A DNA stretch of 64,000 nt from positions 1-64,000 of the forward strand of contig NZ_JAIKLE010000021.1 in assembly GCF_022267315.1 (NCBI RefSeq), given 5' to 3'. Within the stretch, counting starts at the first letter, position 1, and each line of letters opens with the position of its first letter. Positions 26,915 through 35,494 of the stretch are shown piece after piece. Made by a program: the position numbers and the translations under genes. This DNA is from Maribellus maritimus (GTDB taxonomy: Bacteria > Bacteroidota > Bacteroidia > Bacteroidales > Prolixibacteraceae). Below the pieces are notes generated by a model. It worked only from the letters and a program-made list of their open reading frames with translations. It did not search any database and had not been told where the DNA came from.

Positions 26915-28816
26915 CTACGCTTGGATATTTAACAACTGCAATAATTTAGATAGTTGGGAAAAATCTGGAATTACAATGTCGGCACCAGCTTTAATCAAAC
27001 GTGTACGTTTACTTTCATTTAAACCGTGGCGTTTTAATTCATTACTTGCAATTCCTACAGTAACTCCTCCTCTTTTGCGGGTTTCACGAATTTCTACCGG
27101 ACCATCGCCAAACGCAACAACCTGACCGGTGTTTGAATCGCCAATATCATTCAAAATACGGTCGAGAACCATTTTTTTGGCTTCTTTATTTACGTCGCCA
27201 ACTGCGCCATAAATTCCTTCAAATAAATGGTCGTAACCTAAAATGCGAGCTTCATTTTTTACATCTTCTTCATCTGTGCCACTGGCCAAATACATTTTAA
27301 CACCGGCTTTATGCAAGGCTTCCAACAATTGCACAGCATTTTTCAGCGTAACATCTTCCAAAGAAAGCTCATCTCTTGATAATTTTGCTTCGCGGATTCG
27401 AACCATTTTCAAAAGGTCATTATTGTAAATTTCTTTGTAGCCAAATTCATCTAAAATTTCTTCTTCGGGCACCAAACCAAATTCTTTTACCAAGTCAACC
27501 AAGCCTTTCATTTGCACCAGCGTTTGTATTCCCGTTGTTTTGTCGATAAAATCGATTACCCGGATTTGCACTTTATGATACAAAGCTTCATCTGCATCCT
27601 GAAAATGAGTGCCAAGAATAGCTTTCATCATCATTGGCTGCATAATATGTTCCCAACCTTCGCGCAATGTTGAGATGGTTCCGTCGTGGTCAAAAATTGC
27701 ATGACTAATGCTTAACTCCTTACCCCACTCGTTTACAACTTCTATTTCAGAATTGTCGAAGTATTTTGCATGACGCGTATCTTCCGCTAATTCCGGATTA
27801 TAAATAAAATCCGGATCTGTTCCAATTTCCAGAATTTCTTCAGGTGAAGCCGTTCCTGTCTGGAATAATTTCTGCACGGTAACGCCAGCAACATAAGAGC
27901 CAATTTCAGCAGCTTCTTCCATTGAATAACCAGCTGCCAAAGCCGACGCAGCGCCAGCCAGATAACTATCACCAGCACCAACGGTATCCACTTTTGAAAT
28001 AATCATCAACCCCTGAATATCGGTAACTCCGCCTTCATCAACAACAACAGAACCTCGTGAGCCACGAGTAATGAACATTGGTTTTCCGAACTTCTTGTAT
28101 AAATAATCAGCTGCATCTTTCACTTCTGAATAAAGTACAACATCTGCTGCATCTTTATCAAGGCCAAACAAACGAGCTGCTTCTGTATCGTTCATTTTCC
28201 GATAAGCACCGTCATAATAATCGTTATAATTTCGGCTGTCAACAATAAATATTTTTTCAGGAAAACGCTGAATTACTTTTACCAATTCAGACTTAAAATA
28301 CTCTGTATGAATTCCCGATAAAACCTGCTGATTAATAATAATAATATCTACTTCAGGAACAGTATTTATTAAATTCTGAATTAATTCGTTGGCCGTTGCT
28401 GTTGAAAGACTATTAAAATTACCAAAATCAATTCGTCCTTCTTCAAAATCGCCCACATAAGGTTTTGTATAAACATGTGTTGACCAGTCTCCTGATTGAA
28501 TCAATAAATTATCGGGGTTAATTCCGTTTTCGCGCATAATTTTAACCATCTCTGTTCCATAGGGATCTCTTCCAAGCACTCCAAAAGCACGAACGTCTTT
28601 TACGCCCATGGCCGTGAGATTGTTTGTTACGTTTCCTGCACCTCCCAGTGAATACCGTTGTTCTTTCACCGGCCTTGTTTTCTGACCTGTTTCAATAGAA
28701 ATCTCACTTTTTGACTCATCAATAAACCAGTAAGCATCCAAACAAAAATCGCCTACAACGGCAATCTTCACCTCATTTATTTCTTTTAAAACTTGTTGTA
28801 ATTGTTCTTTATTCAT
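26915..28816 (-). CDS. Fusion of PfkB (RfaE/HldA-like) sugar kinase and HAD phosphatase
   Basis: A 633-residue cytoplasmic two-domain protein. Residues 1-330 are a PfkB/ribokinase-type kinase similar to the kinase half of HldE (RfaE): YSLGGAGNVTNNL near residue 57 and DTVGAGD at 277-283 with catalytic base Asp283. Residues about 370-630 are a HAD phosphatase: DHDGT at 376-380 (nucleophile Asp376), ASGTDEEDV (motif II) and FGDGPVEI (motif IV). HldE has a nucleotidyltransferase half instead of HAD. Kinase and phosphatase in one chain suggests phosphorylation at one position and removal at another, as in heptose-bisphosphate routes, but the substrate is inferred only. A GmhA-like SIS isomerase lies in the same operon. 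Confidence 0.85.
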   Translation of the reverse strand: MNKEQLQQVLKEINEVKIAVVGDFCLDAYWFIDESKSEISIETGQKTRPVKEQRYSLGGAGNVTNNLTAMGVKDVRAFGVLGRDPYGTEMVKIMRENGINPDNLLIQSGDWSTHVYTKPYVGDFEEGRIDFGNFNSLSTATANELIQNLINTVPEVDIIIINQQVLSGIHTEYFKSELVKVIQRFPEKIFIVDSRNYNDYYDGAYRKMNDTEAARLFGLDKDAADVVLYSEVKDAADYLYKKFGKPMFITRGSRGSVVVDEGGVTDIQGLMIISKVDTVGAGDSYLAGAASALAAGYSMEEAAEIGSYVAGVTVQKLFQTGTASPEEILEIGTDPDFIYNPELAEDTRHAKYFDNSEIEVVNEWGKELSISHAIFDHDGTISTLREGWEHIMQPMMMKAILGTHFQDADEALYHKVQIRVIDFIDKTTGIQTLVQMKGLVDLVKEFGLVPEEEILDEFGYKEIYNNDLLKMVRIREAKLSRDELSLEDVTLKNAVQLLEALHKAGVKMYLASGTDEEDVKNEARILGYDHLFEGIYGAVGDVNKEAKKMVLDRILNDIGDSNTGQVVAFGDGPVEIRETRKRGGVTVGIASNELKRHGLNESKRTRLIKAGADIVIPDFSQLSKLLQLLNIQA

Positions 28817-28837
28817 TTCTTAAAAGTGTTTTCTATG

Positions 28838-31171
28838 TTAATTCGTTTTTGTCATTGAAGGAGGTGCATCTTCCGGTTTCGTACCCCACGATTTATTTGG
28901 TTCAACTCCCATTTCAAATACCAGCGCACTGCCGTTTTTAATTTCGCTGTGGCTAAACCATGTTTTGTTTAAAGGATTTCCGTTTAATGTGGCGGATTGA
29001 ATATATTTATTGTCCTTGCTGTTGTTGATTGTTTCTATTGTAAACTCAGGAGCTTTGTAATATTTTTCATTAAGATGAATAACGACTTTGGCAAACTCCG
29101 GGCTACCAATTGCATATAAATTCTGACCGGGGGCAACTTCATAAAATCCCATCGAGCTTAACACATACCAGGCTGACATTTGTCCCATATCCTCGTTTCC
29201 ACACAAACCGTCCGGGCCTGTATGGTACAATTCATCCATTACTTTTCTGGCTAACTCCTGTGTTTTCCATGGAGTGCCAGCGTAATCATACAAATACAAA
29301 GTGTGGTGACTAGGCTCGTTTCCGTGTGCATACTGTCCGATCAAACCGGTTACATCTGAAACTGTTTCCTGTACTTCGGAACTCATTGTAAAAAGCGTAT
29401 CCAACTTGCTCTCGAAGTTTTCTCTTCCGCCTTCAAAATCAATCAATCCCTGCACATCGTGCGGAACGAACCATGTATACTGCCATGCATTTGCTTCTGT
29501 ATAGTGGCGTTCATCTCCATGCCCGACAAAAGTTGGGTTAAATGGATCCAGCCATTTTCCTTCGCTATCTTTTGGGCGAGCCAATCCTGTTTCCGGATCC
29601 AATACATTTTTATAATTGGCGGCACGTTGCATAAAAAATTTATAATCATCTTCTTTTCCCAAAGCTTTTGCCAGCTGGGCCACACACCAATCGTTGTATG
29701 CATATTCCAGTGTTCTTGAAACCGATTCCCGAACTTTGTTGTACGGTAAATAACCGTCTTTCAAATAATAATCCAAGCCTATTCTACCTCTTGAACGGTG
29801 ATCGGCAGGAGGTGTTTCCATTGCATTTTTCCGAACAGCTTTGTAGGCTTCCTCTGCATCAAAATCGGCAATTCCTTTTTGAAAAGCATCTGCAATCGCA
29901 GCCACTGGATGGTCGCCGATCATGTCGTTTGTATAGCTATTTCCAAACTGTTGCGGTGTAGGTAGCCAGCCTCCCTGTTCGAACTGAGCCAACATGGTGC
30001 GAATTGCATTTACATTTCTCTGTGGTTCAACAAGTGTAAGCAGTGGCATTTCCGCTCGATGTGTGTCCCACAACGAAAAATCGCTTAAATAAGTAAAGCC
30101 TTCCGCGGTATGAACTTTTCCATCCAAACCAACATATTTTCCATCCACATCGCTAAAAGTTGCCGGAAAAAGCAAGGAATGGTATAGTGCAGTGTAAAAC
30201 GTTGTCTTTTTATTCTGATTGTAAGTTTCATCATTTCCATCCGGAGTCTCAACTTCAATTTTGCCCAACGCGACATTCCATGTTTGACTGGCTTGTTCTT
30301 TTATTTCATCAAAATTCCAGCCCGGTATTTCTGTATCTAAATTCAGCCGAGCCTGCTCGACACTTGTATAAGAAATTCCAATCTTTACCTCGATGGTTTC
30401 GTTTTCAGTAGTTTCGTAATCAACAAAAGCACCGATGTATTTTCCTTCGTCCTCTTTTGATCCTGGTTTTATATTTTCTTCATTCCATGTTCCGGATGCT
30501 TTAAAGGGTTTACTGAACCGTGCGCAGAAATATACGTTTTTGTGTTTGACAAAACCATGCGAAGCACGATGTCCCACAATCTCCGTGTCGCTAACAATCT
30601 CAATTTCGCTACCTTGCCTGTATCTTTCACGAATACCATGTCCGGCATCAATAATAATATGTGACGCGTCTGATTCCGGGAAAGTATAACGATGAAAACC
30701 AGCTCGAGGCGAAACTGTTAACTCAGCTTTTACCGCGTAATCTTTCAAAAAAACCGAATAATAACCAGCCGAAGCAGTTTCTTCTTCATGAGAAAAACGA
30801 GAACGGTATCCTTCGTCGGGGTTTACTTTACTTCCGGGATTAACCTTTACTTCGCCGGTAGTTGGCATAAGTAAAACATCTCCCCAATCACCTGCCCCCA
30901 TTCCACTGCGGTGCAAATGGCTAAACCCCATCAATGAATTATCCGAATAATGATAACCGGAACACCAGTCCCAGTCCTCAGTTCCGGTATCGGGACTCAT
31001 TTGAACCAATCCTCCGGGCAGAGCTGCCCCGGGAAAAGTATGGCCGTGAAAATCGGTTCCAATCATCGGATCGACATAAGCCACATAATCCTTGGATTCC
31101 ATCTTAACGCAGCCCGTTACAACAAGGCTTGCAACTATTAAAAAAGTGTTGATTTTAAATATTTTATACAT
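28838..31171 (-). CDS. GH92 alpha-mannosidase, lipoprotein
   Basis: A 777-residue exported lipoprotein (lipobox VVTGC, Cys21) of family GH92, calcium-dependent exo-alpha-mannosidases used by Bacteroidetes on N-glycans and mannans. The N-terminal beta domain starts with YVDPMIGTDFHGHTFPGAA. The (alpha/alpha)6 domain holds the family motifs YTEANAWQYTWFVPHD (near residue 557; Glu559 is the likely acid) and LCGNEDMGQMSAWYVL (656 on). The length is normal. GH92 plus two GH38 enzymes point to an alpha-mannose-bearing glycan. Linkage preference is not decidable from sequence alone. Confidence 0.92.
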   Translation of the reverse strand: MYKIFKINTFLIVASLVVTGCVKMESKDYVAYVDPMIGTDFHGHTFPGAALPGGLVQMSPDTGTEDWDWCSGYHYSDNSLMGFSHLHRSGMGAGDWGDVLLMPTTGEVKVNPGSKVNPDEGYRSRFSHEEETASAGYYSVFLKDYAVKAELTVSPRAGFHRYTFPESDASHIIIDAGHGIRERYRQGSEIEIVSDTEIVGHRASHGFVKHKNVYFCARFSKPFKASGTWNEENIKPGSKEDEGKYIGAFVDYETTENETIEVKIGISYTSVEQARLNLDTEIPGWNFDEIKEQASQTWNVALGKIEVETPDGNDETYNQNKKTTFYTALYHSLLFPATFSDVDGKYVGLDGKVHTAEGFTYLSDFSLWDTHRAEMPLLTLVEPQRNVNAIRTMLAQFEQGGWLPTPQQFGNSYTNDMIGDHPVAAIADAFQKGIADFDAEEAYKAVRKNAMETPPADHRSRGRIGLDYYLKDGYLPYNKVRESVSRTLEYAYNDWCVAQLAKALGKEDDYKFFMQRAANYKNVLDPETGLARPKDSEGKWLDPFNPTFVGHGDERHYTEANAWQYTWFVPHDVQGLIDFEGGRENFESKLDTLFTMSSEVQETVSDVTGLIGQYAHGNEPSHHTLYLYDYAGTPWKTQELARKVMDELYHTGPDGLCGNEDMGQMSAWYVLSSMGFYEVAPGQNLYAIGSPEFAKVVIHLNEKYYKAPEFTIETINNSKDNKYIQSATLNGNPLNKTWFSHSEIKNGSALVFEMGVEPNKSWGTKPEDAPPSMTKTN

Positions 31172-31199
31172 CTTTGTCTATTTAAATTTTTCAGAAAAA

Positions 31200-33767
31200 T
31201 CAAAGCTCTTCCAACACATTTACTTCACTTACCTTACCTGAATATGAATTCAGTCTGAGACTCTTAATCTCGCAGGCTCTAAATTTGCCACTCCATTTAC
31301 TCCCTGCAAAAATCAAATCGATTGATGCAGTTGTTGGTATCCCCGATGATTCAACGCAGCGAACAATTATATCGCTGTTATCTTCAGCTTGTTTTATTGA
31401 AGTAACAATTATATTTGTTTTATCAACTTTGAGAAACGAATCTGACTTCGACAGTTTTCCTCCATGAATTCCCTGATATATACATATTGGAGGCGCCATA
31501 AATTCTTCAGCTGTCATTGCAACATTATTTTCCTTCCACGAGTCACTATGAGGAACAAGTAACATTCTGAATGTATGAATTCCCTGATCCATCCACCGGT
31601 ATTCATTTTCCGGGCTCAGTTTTTTCGGTCGGTGATGCGCAAAAACGGCAGAACGTGCAACAGAGATTCGTGCATCATTTTCGTTAACACTGTAACCATA
31701 TTTCGCATCATTCATTACGGTTAGTCCGTAAGTTTTTCCGTTTTGTTTTCCTGTTATGTCGATCCATCGCTGACCAGGATTCTCATCTCCATTTGCTTCG
31801 CGGACAATATGTCCGTAAGGAACCTCATAGGTTGCCTCGGGGGCCTTCACATTTACCGGAAAAGAAAATTTCAGCATTTTGAGGTGCTCATGCCAATCAA
31901 GCGATACGTCTGCTTCAATATTTCGCGAAGTTTTTGACAGCGACCAGTCGATTGTTAAAGTTGAATTTCCGTAGGTACTAACCACCCTTACAACGGCTTT
32001 TACCGGACCATTTTGAATAACTTTAACTTTGGCATCTTCAAAGGCTCCGATTTCATCAGAAAAGGCTTTAACATCGTGACTCCATGTATCGCTTGGATCG
32101 TCTAGAATAATCGCTTTACAGCCCTTCTGTTTGCCGGCAAAAACTTCATCTCCTGTGCTCTTATCCAAAATTCCAATTTCTCCATTTTCAGAAAAACTGA
32201 TCTTATAAAATATGTTTTCAACCGTATTATTACTGACGGTTACACCATCTTTTATGGAAGGTGAATCAGCGTCCATAAGCCGAAGCTGACGATACCCAAA
32301 AGCAGGTAACGTCACTTCTGTCAGTAGCTTTTTTCGGCTACCAGTTTCAGTCGTTCCCGGGGCCCACTGGTGAGGAAGCGGATTTCCTTGCTCATCTTCT
32401 ACTCTTGATGATTTGTGACGGTCATTCCAGTTAAAATCGTACTCCACTGTTTTCCTTACTTTCCATGTATTCGGATTAAAAACAACCATATACTCTGATT
32501 CGGGATCTTCCGCAGGAATTTGCCACTCCAGTTTCTGAATTGTCTTATACGTAGCCTGATGTGCTGTATCTAGGGAAAAACCATAACCCTCGCGGGCGGT
32601 TGCCGAGTGTTCAGGTAGTGATGTTCCGGCGAGACTATCATGAAACTGAAGAAAAAGTACACGTTGCCAGGCGACAGAAAACTCACTTTTGGGGTAATTT
32701 GCTCCCCATGCCTGTGAGCCAACAGCGGCCAATTTTTCTGCAGTAACAAGAGCGGCTTCCGATTGCCGGTTTCCTTTTTTAATTTCTATTTCTGCTGTAT
32801 AACAACCTTGTGCATGGTGTTGTAAATCTTCATTTACCGTCGGTAACTCAAGATTCTTATTATCTATTTCTTCAAAATACTTCTCCATCGTGCTAAAAAG
32901 TATTTCAGGTGCACCGTTTTCAGTTTTCAACTGCTCTATCGACTTAATATTTTCTTTTGTCGCACCACCTCCATGATCTCCTGCTCCGTAAAATGCCATA
33001 AAATTCTTCATCGGCTGATTATGAAAACGTTCCAGCACCTGTTCCACTCGCCTGTTTACAGGTTGTGTTTCGTTATAACTAATAGGAATACGATAGGTTA
33101 GTACTTTTGAACCGTCGGGACTTTCCCACCAAAACAGGTCGGCTGGAATTTCCTTTTCATGCGGCCCAGGACGCATAAAAACATAATGTTTCATTCCCTG
33201 CAGATTCAAAATTTGCGGTAATGTTCCGGCGTGTCCAAACGAATCGGGGTTAAAAGCAATCTTAGCTTTTCGTCCCAATAAACGTTCAAAGGTTTTCTGT
33301 CCGTAAAGTCCCTGCCTTACCATTGCTTCGCCATTGGGAATATTAACATCGGGTTCTACCCACCATCCTCCAACAATATTCCATCGACCCTCTTCTACGC
33401 GTTTTTTAATCTCTATTAGCATCTGAGGATCATTTTCAGCCACCCACTGGTAAAACTGCGCTGAACTTGCGACAAAAGCGAAATCAGGTGTTTCATTCAT
33501 CCTGTCCAACGCAGATTGAAACGTACTGTGAACAACTGACATTCCCTCTGCCCAGGGCCACAACCATACAGGATCGATATGAGCATGACCTATCATATGA
33601 AAACGATAATTTGATGCTTCTGCTGGCCACGAAATTTTCCCATCGCTGTTTGTTGCATAAATTGCATTGACAGGAGCGAAAGCAATCATAGCTGTTCCCG
33701 CTACTGTCCGGGTTAGAAAATCTCTTCTCGAAAAAGAAGAACCGGAAGAGGTTTTTGACTTTTTCAT
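31200..33767 (-). CDS. GH38 alpha-mannosidase with Tat-like signal
   Basis: An 855-residue GH38 enzyme with a twin-arginine signal (SFSRRDFLTRTVAGTAMIAF), so probably exported folded. The zinc-site motif HAHIDPVW begins at residue 61. The catalytic nucleophile is Asp175 in FNPDSFGH, and the QFHDSLAGTS motif with His376-Asp377 completes the site. C-terminal beta domains are of normal length. It lies between the GH92 and SIS genes in the same operon. It is clearly distinct from the larger GH38 at 20915 and could act on a different linkage or on a larger glycan. Confidence 0.9.
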   Translation of the reverse strand: MKKSKTSSGSSFSRRDFLTRTVAGTAMIAFAPVNAIYATNSDGKISWPAEASNYRFHMIGHAHIDPVWLWPWAEGMSVVHSTFQSALDRMNETPDFAFVASSAQFYQWVAENDPQMLIEIKKRVEEGRWNIVGGWWVEPDVNIPNGEAMVRQGLYGQKTFERLLGRKAKIAFNPDSFGHAGTLPQILNLQGMKHYVFMRPGPHEKEIPADLFWWESPDGSKVLTYRIPISYNETQPVNRRVEQVLERFHNQPMKNFMAFYGAGDHGGGATKENIKSIEQLKTENGAPEILFSTMEKYFEEIDNKNLELPTVNEDLQHHAQGCYTAEIEIKKGNRQSEAALVTAEKLAAVGSQAWGANYPKSEFSVAWQRVLFLQFHDSLAGTSLPEHSATAREGYGFSLDTAHQATYKTIQKLEWQIPAEDPESEYMVVFNPNTWKVRKTVEYDFNWNDRHKSSRVEDEQGNPLPHQWAPGTTETGSRKKLLTEVTLPAFGYRQLRLMDADSPSIKDGVTVSNNTVENIFYKISFSENGEIGILDKSTGDEVFAGKQKGCKAIILDDPSDTWSHDVKAFSDEIGAFEDAKVKVIQNGPVKAVVRVVSTYGNSTLTIDWSLSKTSRNIEADVSLDWHEHLKMLKFSFPVNVKAPEATYEVPYGHIVREANGDENPGQRWIDITGKQNGKTYGLTVMNDAKYGYSVNENDARISVARSAVFAHHRPKKLSPENEYRWMDQGIHTFRMLLVPHSDSWKENNVAMTAEEFMAPPICIYQGIHGGKLSKSDSFLKVDKTNIIVTSIKQAEDNSDIIVRCVESSGIPTTASIDLIFAGSKWSGKFRACEIKSLRLNSYSGKVSEVNVLEEL

Positions 33768-33806
33768 GATAATGGTAGTTTTATTGATTCGCTAATTCTT
33801 GTTCGC

Positions 33807-34469
33807 TTAATCCAAGTTAAAGACCTTATCTTCAATCATCATACATATTGCATGGTAAACAGGCAAGTGTAATTCCTGCACATACGCAGTTCGTCTTTCC
33901 GGAACATTTAATAAAACATCGCTCAATTCTTTCAATTTTCCACCGGTATCACCTGTAAAGCCGATGGTTTTTAACCCCTTTGCTTTAGCTACCAGAAATG
34001 CATCGACCACATTTTGTGAATTTCCCGAAGTACTCAGTCCAATCAGAATATCGCCTTCGTTTCCTAATCCGGTAATTTGTTGGGCAAAAATCAGGTCTCC
34101 GTTTATGTCGTTTGCAACCGCAGTAATTAAGGCATTATGAACCGTAAGTGATACTGCAGGCAGCCCTTGCTGTAATTTCAATGCAAGTTCTTTTCCTCTT
34201 TCCGGCGAGAGCGTGCTTAATCTTTTCTGGATTTCTGAATCCAAAGGACGATGTCCTTCAAAACTTTTCATTAACTCTCCTACGATATGGTCTGCATCAG
34301 AACAGCTTCCGCCATTTCCACAAACCAACACTTTCCCCCCATTTTTGTATGAATCTATTATTATTTCTACTGCTTCTATTATAGATTTTTCCAATGGAGC
34401 AAGATTGCTATATCGTTTTAGCAATTGCTGCAAAATACTATTTTCTTTCATTGTTACTGTATATATCAA
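33807..34469 (-). CDS. SIS-domain phosphosugar isomerase (GmhA-like)
   Basis: A 220-residue cytoplasmic protein with one SIS domain. It resembles GmhA (sedoheptulose-7-phosphate isomerase): CGNGGSCSDADHIVGELMKSF, GLSTSGNSQNVV and TIGFTGDTGGKL are the phosphosugar-binding loops. The start overlaps the stop of the ROK kinase gene (ATGA at 34469-34466), so they are coupled. With the RfaE-like kinase-HAD fusion this recalls heptose-phosphate chemistry, yet it could act on another aldose/ketose phosphate in the degradation route. Substrate is unproven. Confidence 0.85.
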   Translation of the reverse strand: MIYTVTMKENSILQQLLKRYSNLAPLEKSIIEAVEIIIDSYKNGGKVLVCGNGGSCSDADHIVGELMKSFEGHRPLDSEIQKRLSTLSPERGKELALKLQQGLPAVSLTVHNALITAVANDINGDLIFAQQITGLGNEGDILIGLSTSGNSQNVVDAFLVAKAKGLKTIGFTGDTGGKLKELSDVLLNVPERRTAYVQELHLPVYHAICMMIEDKVFNLD

Positions 34470-35446
34470 AATTCATTTTCATAAATAGCCACGCCAAGTG
34501 CAGCAAAATCACCGATTGATTCTCCAAGAAGTGCTGGTTTTATCTTGCAAACTTCAATTGCAGCGGGAATAGCTTCCTCTTTAAGAATTCTGTCAACATG
34601 TGGTTTAAACAACATTTCATTACGAGCATAAATACTTCCAATTACAATACATTGGGGATTAATTATATCAATAAGAACAGCCAAACCCCGACCAAGATAT
34701 TCTGCTGAAATGCGGATAATTTCTTTTGCTACCGGATCATCGATTTTTGCAGCCATAGCTACATCTTTTGCTGTGAGCTCTGCCGCCATTTCAATATTCG
34801 GACAAAAATCAACAGTCTCACCTTTCCTTAATTTATCAGTTACAACGGAATTTGCCAACTGGGCAATTCCTCCCCCACTACAAAAACCTTCAAACGAACC
34901 GGCTTTTCCAAAACCAACCGGTCCTTCATCGGCCAAACGGATATGACCTACTTCTCCTCCTAAATCGTTGGTTCCGGTATAAAGCCGACCATTCAAAATC
35001 AGTCCGGATCCCATTCCTGTTCCAAAGGTCAGAAAAACCATATTTTGAGTTCCTTTTCCTGCGCCCATCAGCCATTCTGCCAGCGCACAGGCATTTGCAT
35101 CGTTCTGAAGAGCAACAGGCACACCGTATTTTTTATTAAAAATTTCAACTATCGGTACACTATCCCATCCCGGCAAATTTGGCGGAGAATAAATCACCCC
35201 TTCCTTTGAATCCAAGGGGCCTCCGCAGCTTATACCGATACGTCTTAGATTTTCTTTGGGATATTCTGCAAATAACTTGTCTATTTGGTAGTGGAATTCA
35301 TCTAATATGTCAGTGTAACCTCTTTCTGTTTTTGTATCAAATCTAATCTTCTTAAGAATATTGAAGTGCTTATCTCCAATTACGATTGCGCATTTTGTAC
35401 CTCCTATGTCCAGGCCTATGTAGTATTCGTCTATATTTTTATCCAT
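34466..35446 (-). CDS. ROK-family sugar kinase
   Basis: A 326-residue cytoplasmic sugar kinase of the ROK family. It has the ATP-binding YIGLDIGGTKCAIVIGD motif at the N-terminus, and later FLTFGTGMGSGLILNGRLYTG and GEVGHIRL. The ROK zinc-binding CxCGxxGC motif is altered here to GSFEGFCSGGGIAQ, a common variation. No helix-turn-helix is present, so it is a kinase, not a regulator. It is the first gene after lacI and carries a LacI-type operator in its promoter region. Substrate is likely a hexose or amino sugar but not certain. Confidence 0.88.
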   Translation of the reverse strand: MDKNIDEYYIGLDIGGTKCAIVIGDKHFNILKKIRFDTKTERGYTDILDEFHYQIDKLFAEYPKENLRRIGISCGGPLDSKEGVIYSPPNLPGWDSVPIVEIFNKKYGVPVALQNDANACALAEWLMGAGKGTQNMVFLTFGTGMGSGLILNGRLYTGTNDLGGEVGHIRLADEGPVGFGKAGSFEGFCSGGGIAQLANSVVTDKLRKGETVDFCPNIEMAAELTAKDVAMAAKIDDPVAKEIIRISAEYLGRGLAVLIDIINPQCIVIGSIYARNEMLFKPHVDRILKEEAIPAAIEVCKIKPALLGESIGDFAALGVAIYENEF

Positions 35447-35459
35447 TCTTTAAATCTTC

Positions 35460-35479
35460 TTAGTTAAATCGGTTTAGCT
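35460..35479. promoter_or_regulatory. LacI-type operator between lacI and the ROK kinase gene
   Basis: TAGTTAAATCGGTTTAGCTA is a 20-base imperfect palindrome (16 of 20 positions symmetric) with the central CG and flanking TTTA/TAAA typical of LacI-family operators. It lies 14 bases before the ROK start and 15 bases after the lacI stop. That fits control of the ROK-to-aldolase gene run by the adjacent LacI protein. Binding is inferred from position and symmetry. Confidence 0.6.
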
Positions 35480-35494
35480 AAAATATAAAAAAAA

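Noticed and set aside
26915-28816. Standard HldE (RfaE) heptose kinase/adenylyltransferase
   Set aside because: The second half is a HAD phosphatase (DHDGT, GDGP motifs), not a nucleotidyltransferase, so it is not HldE.
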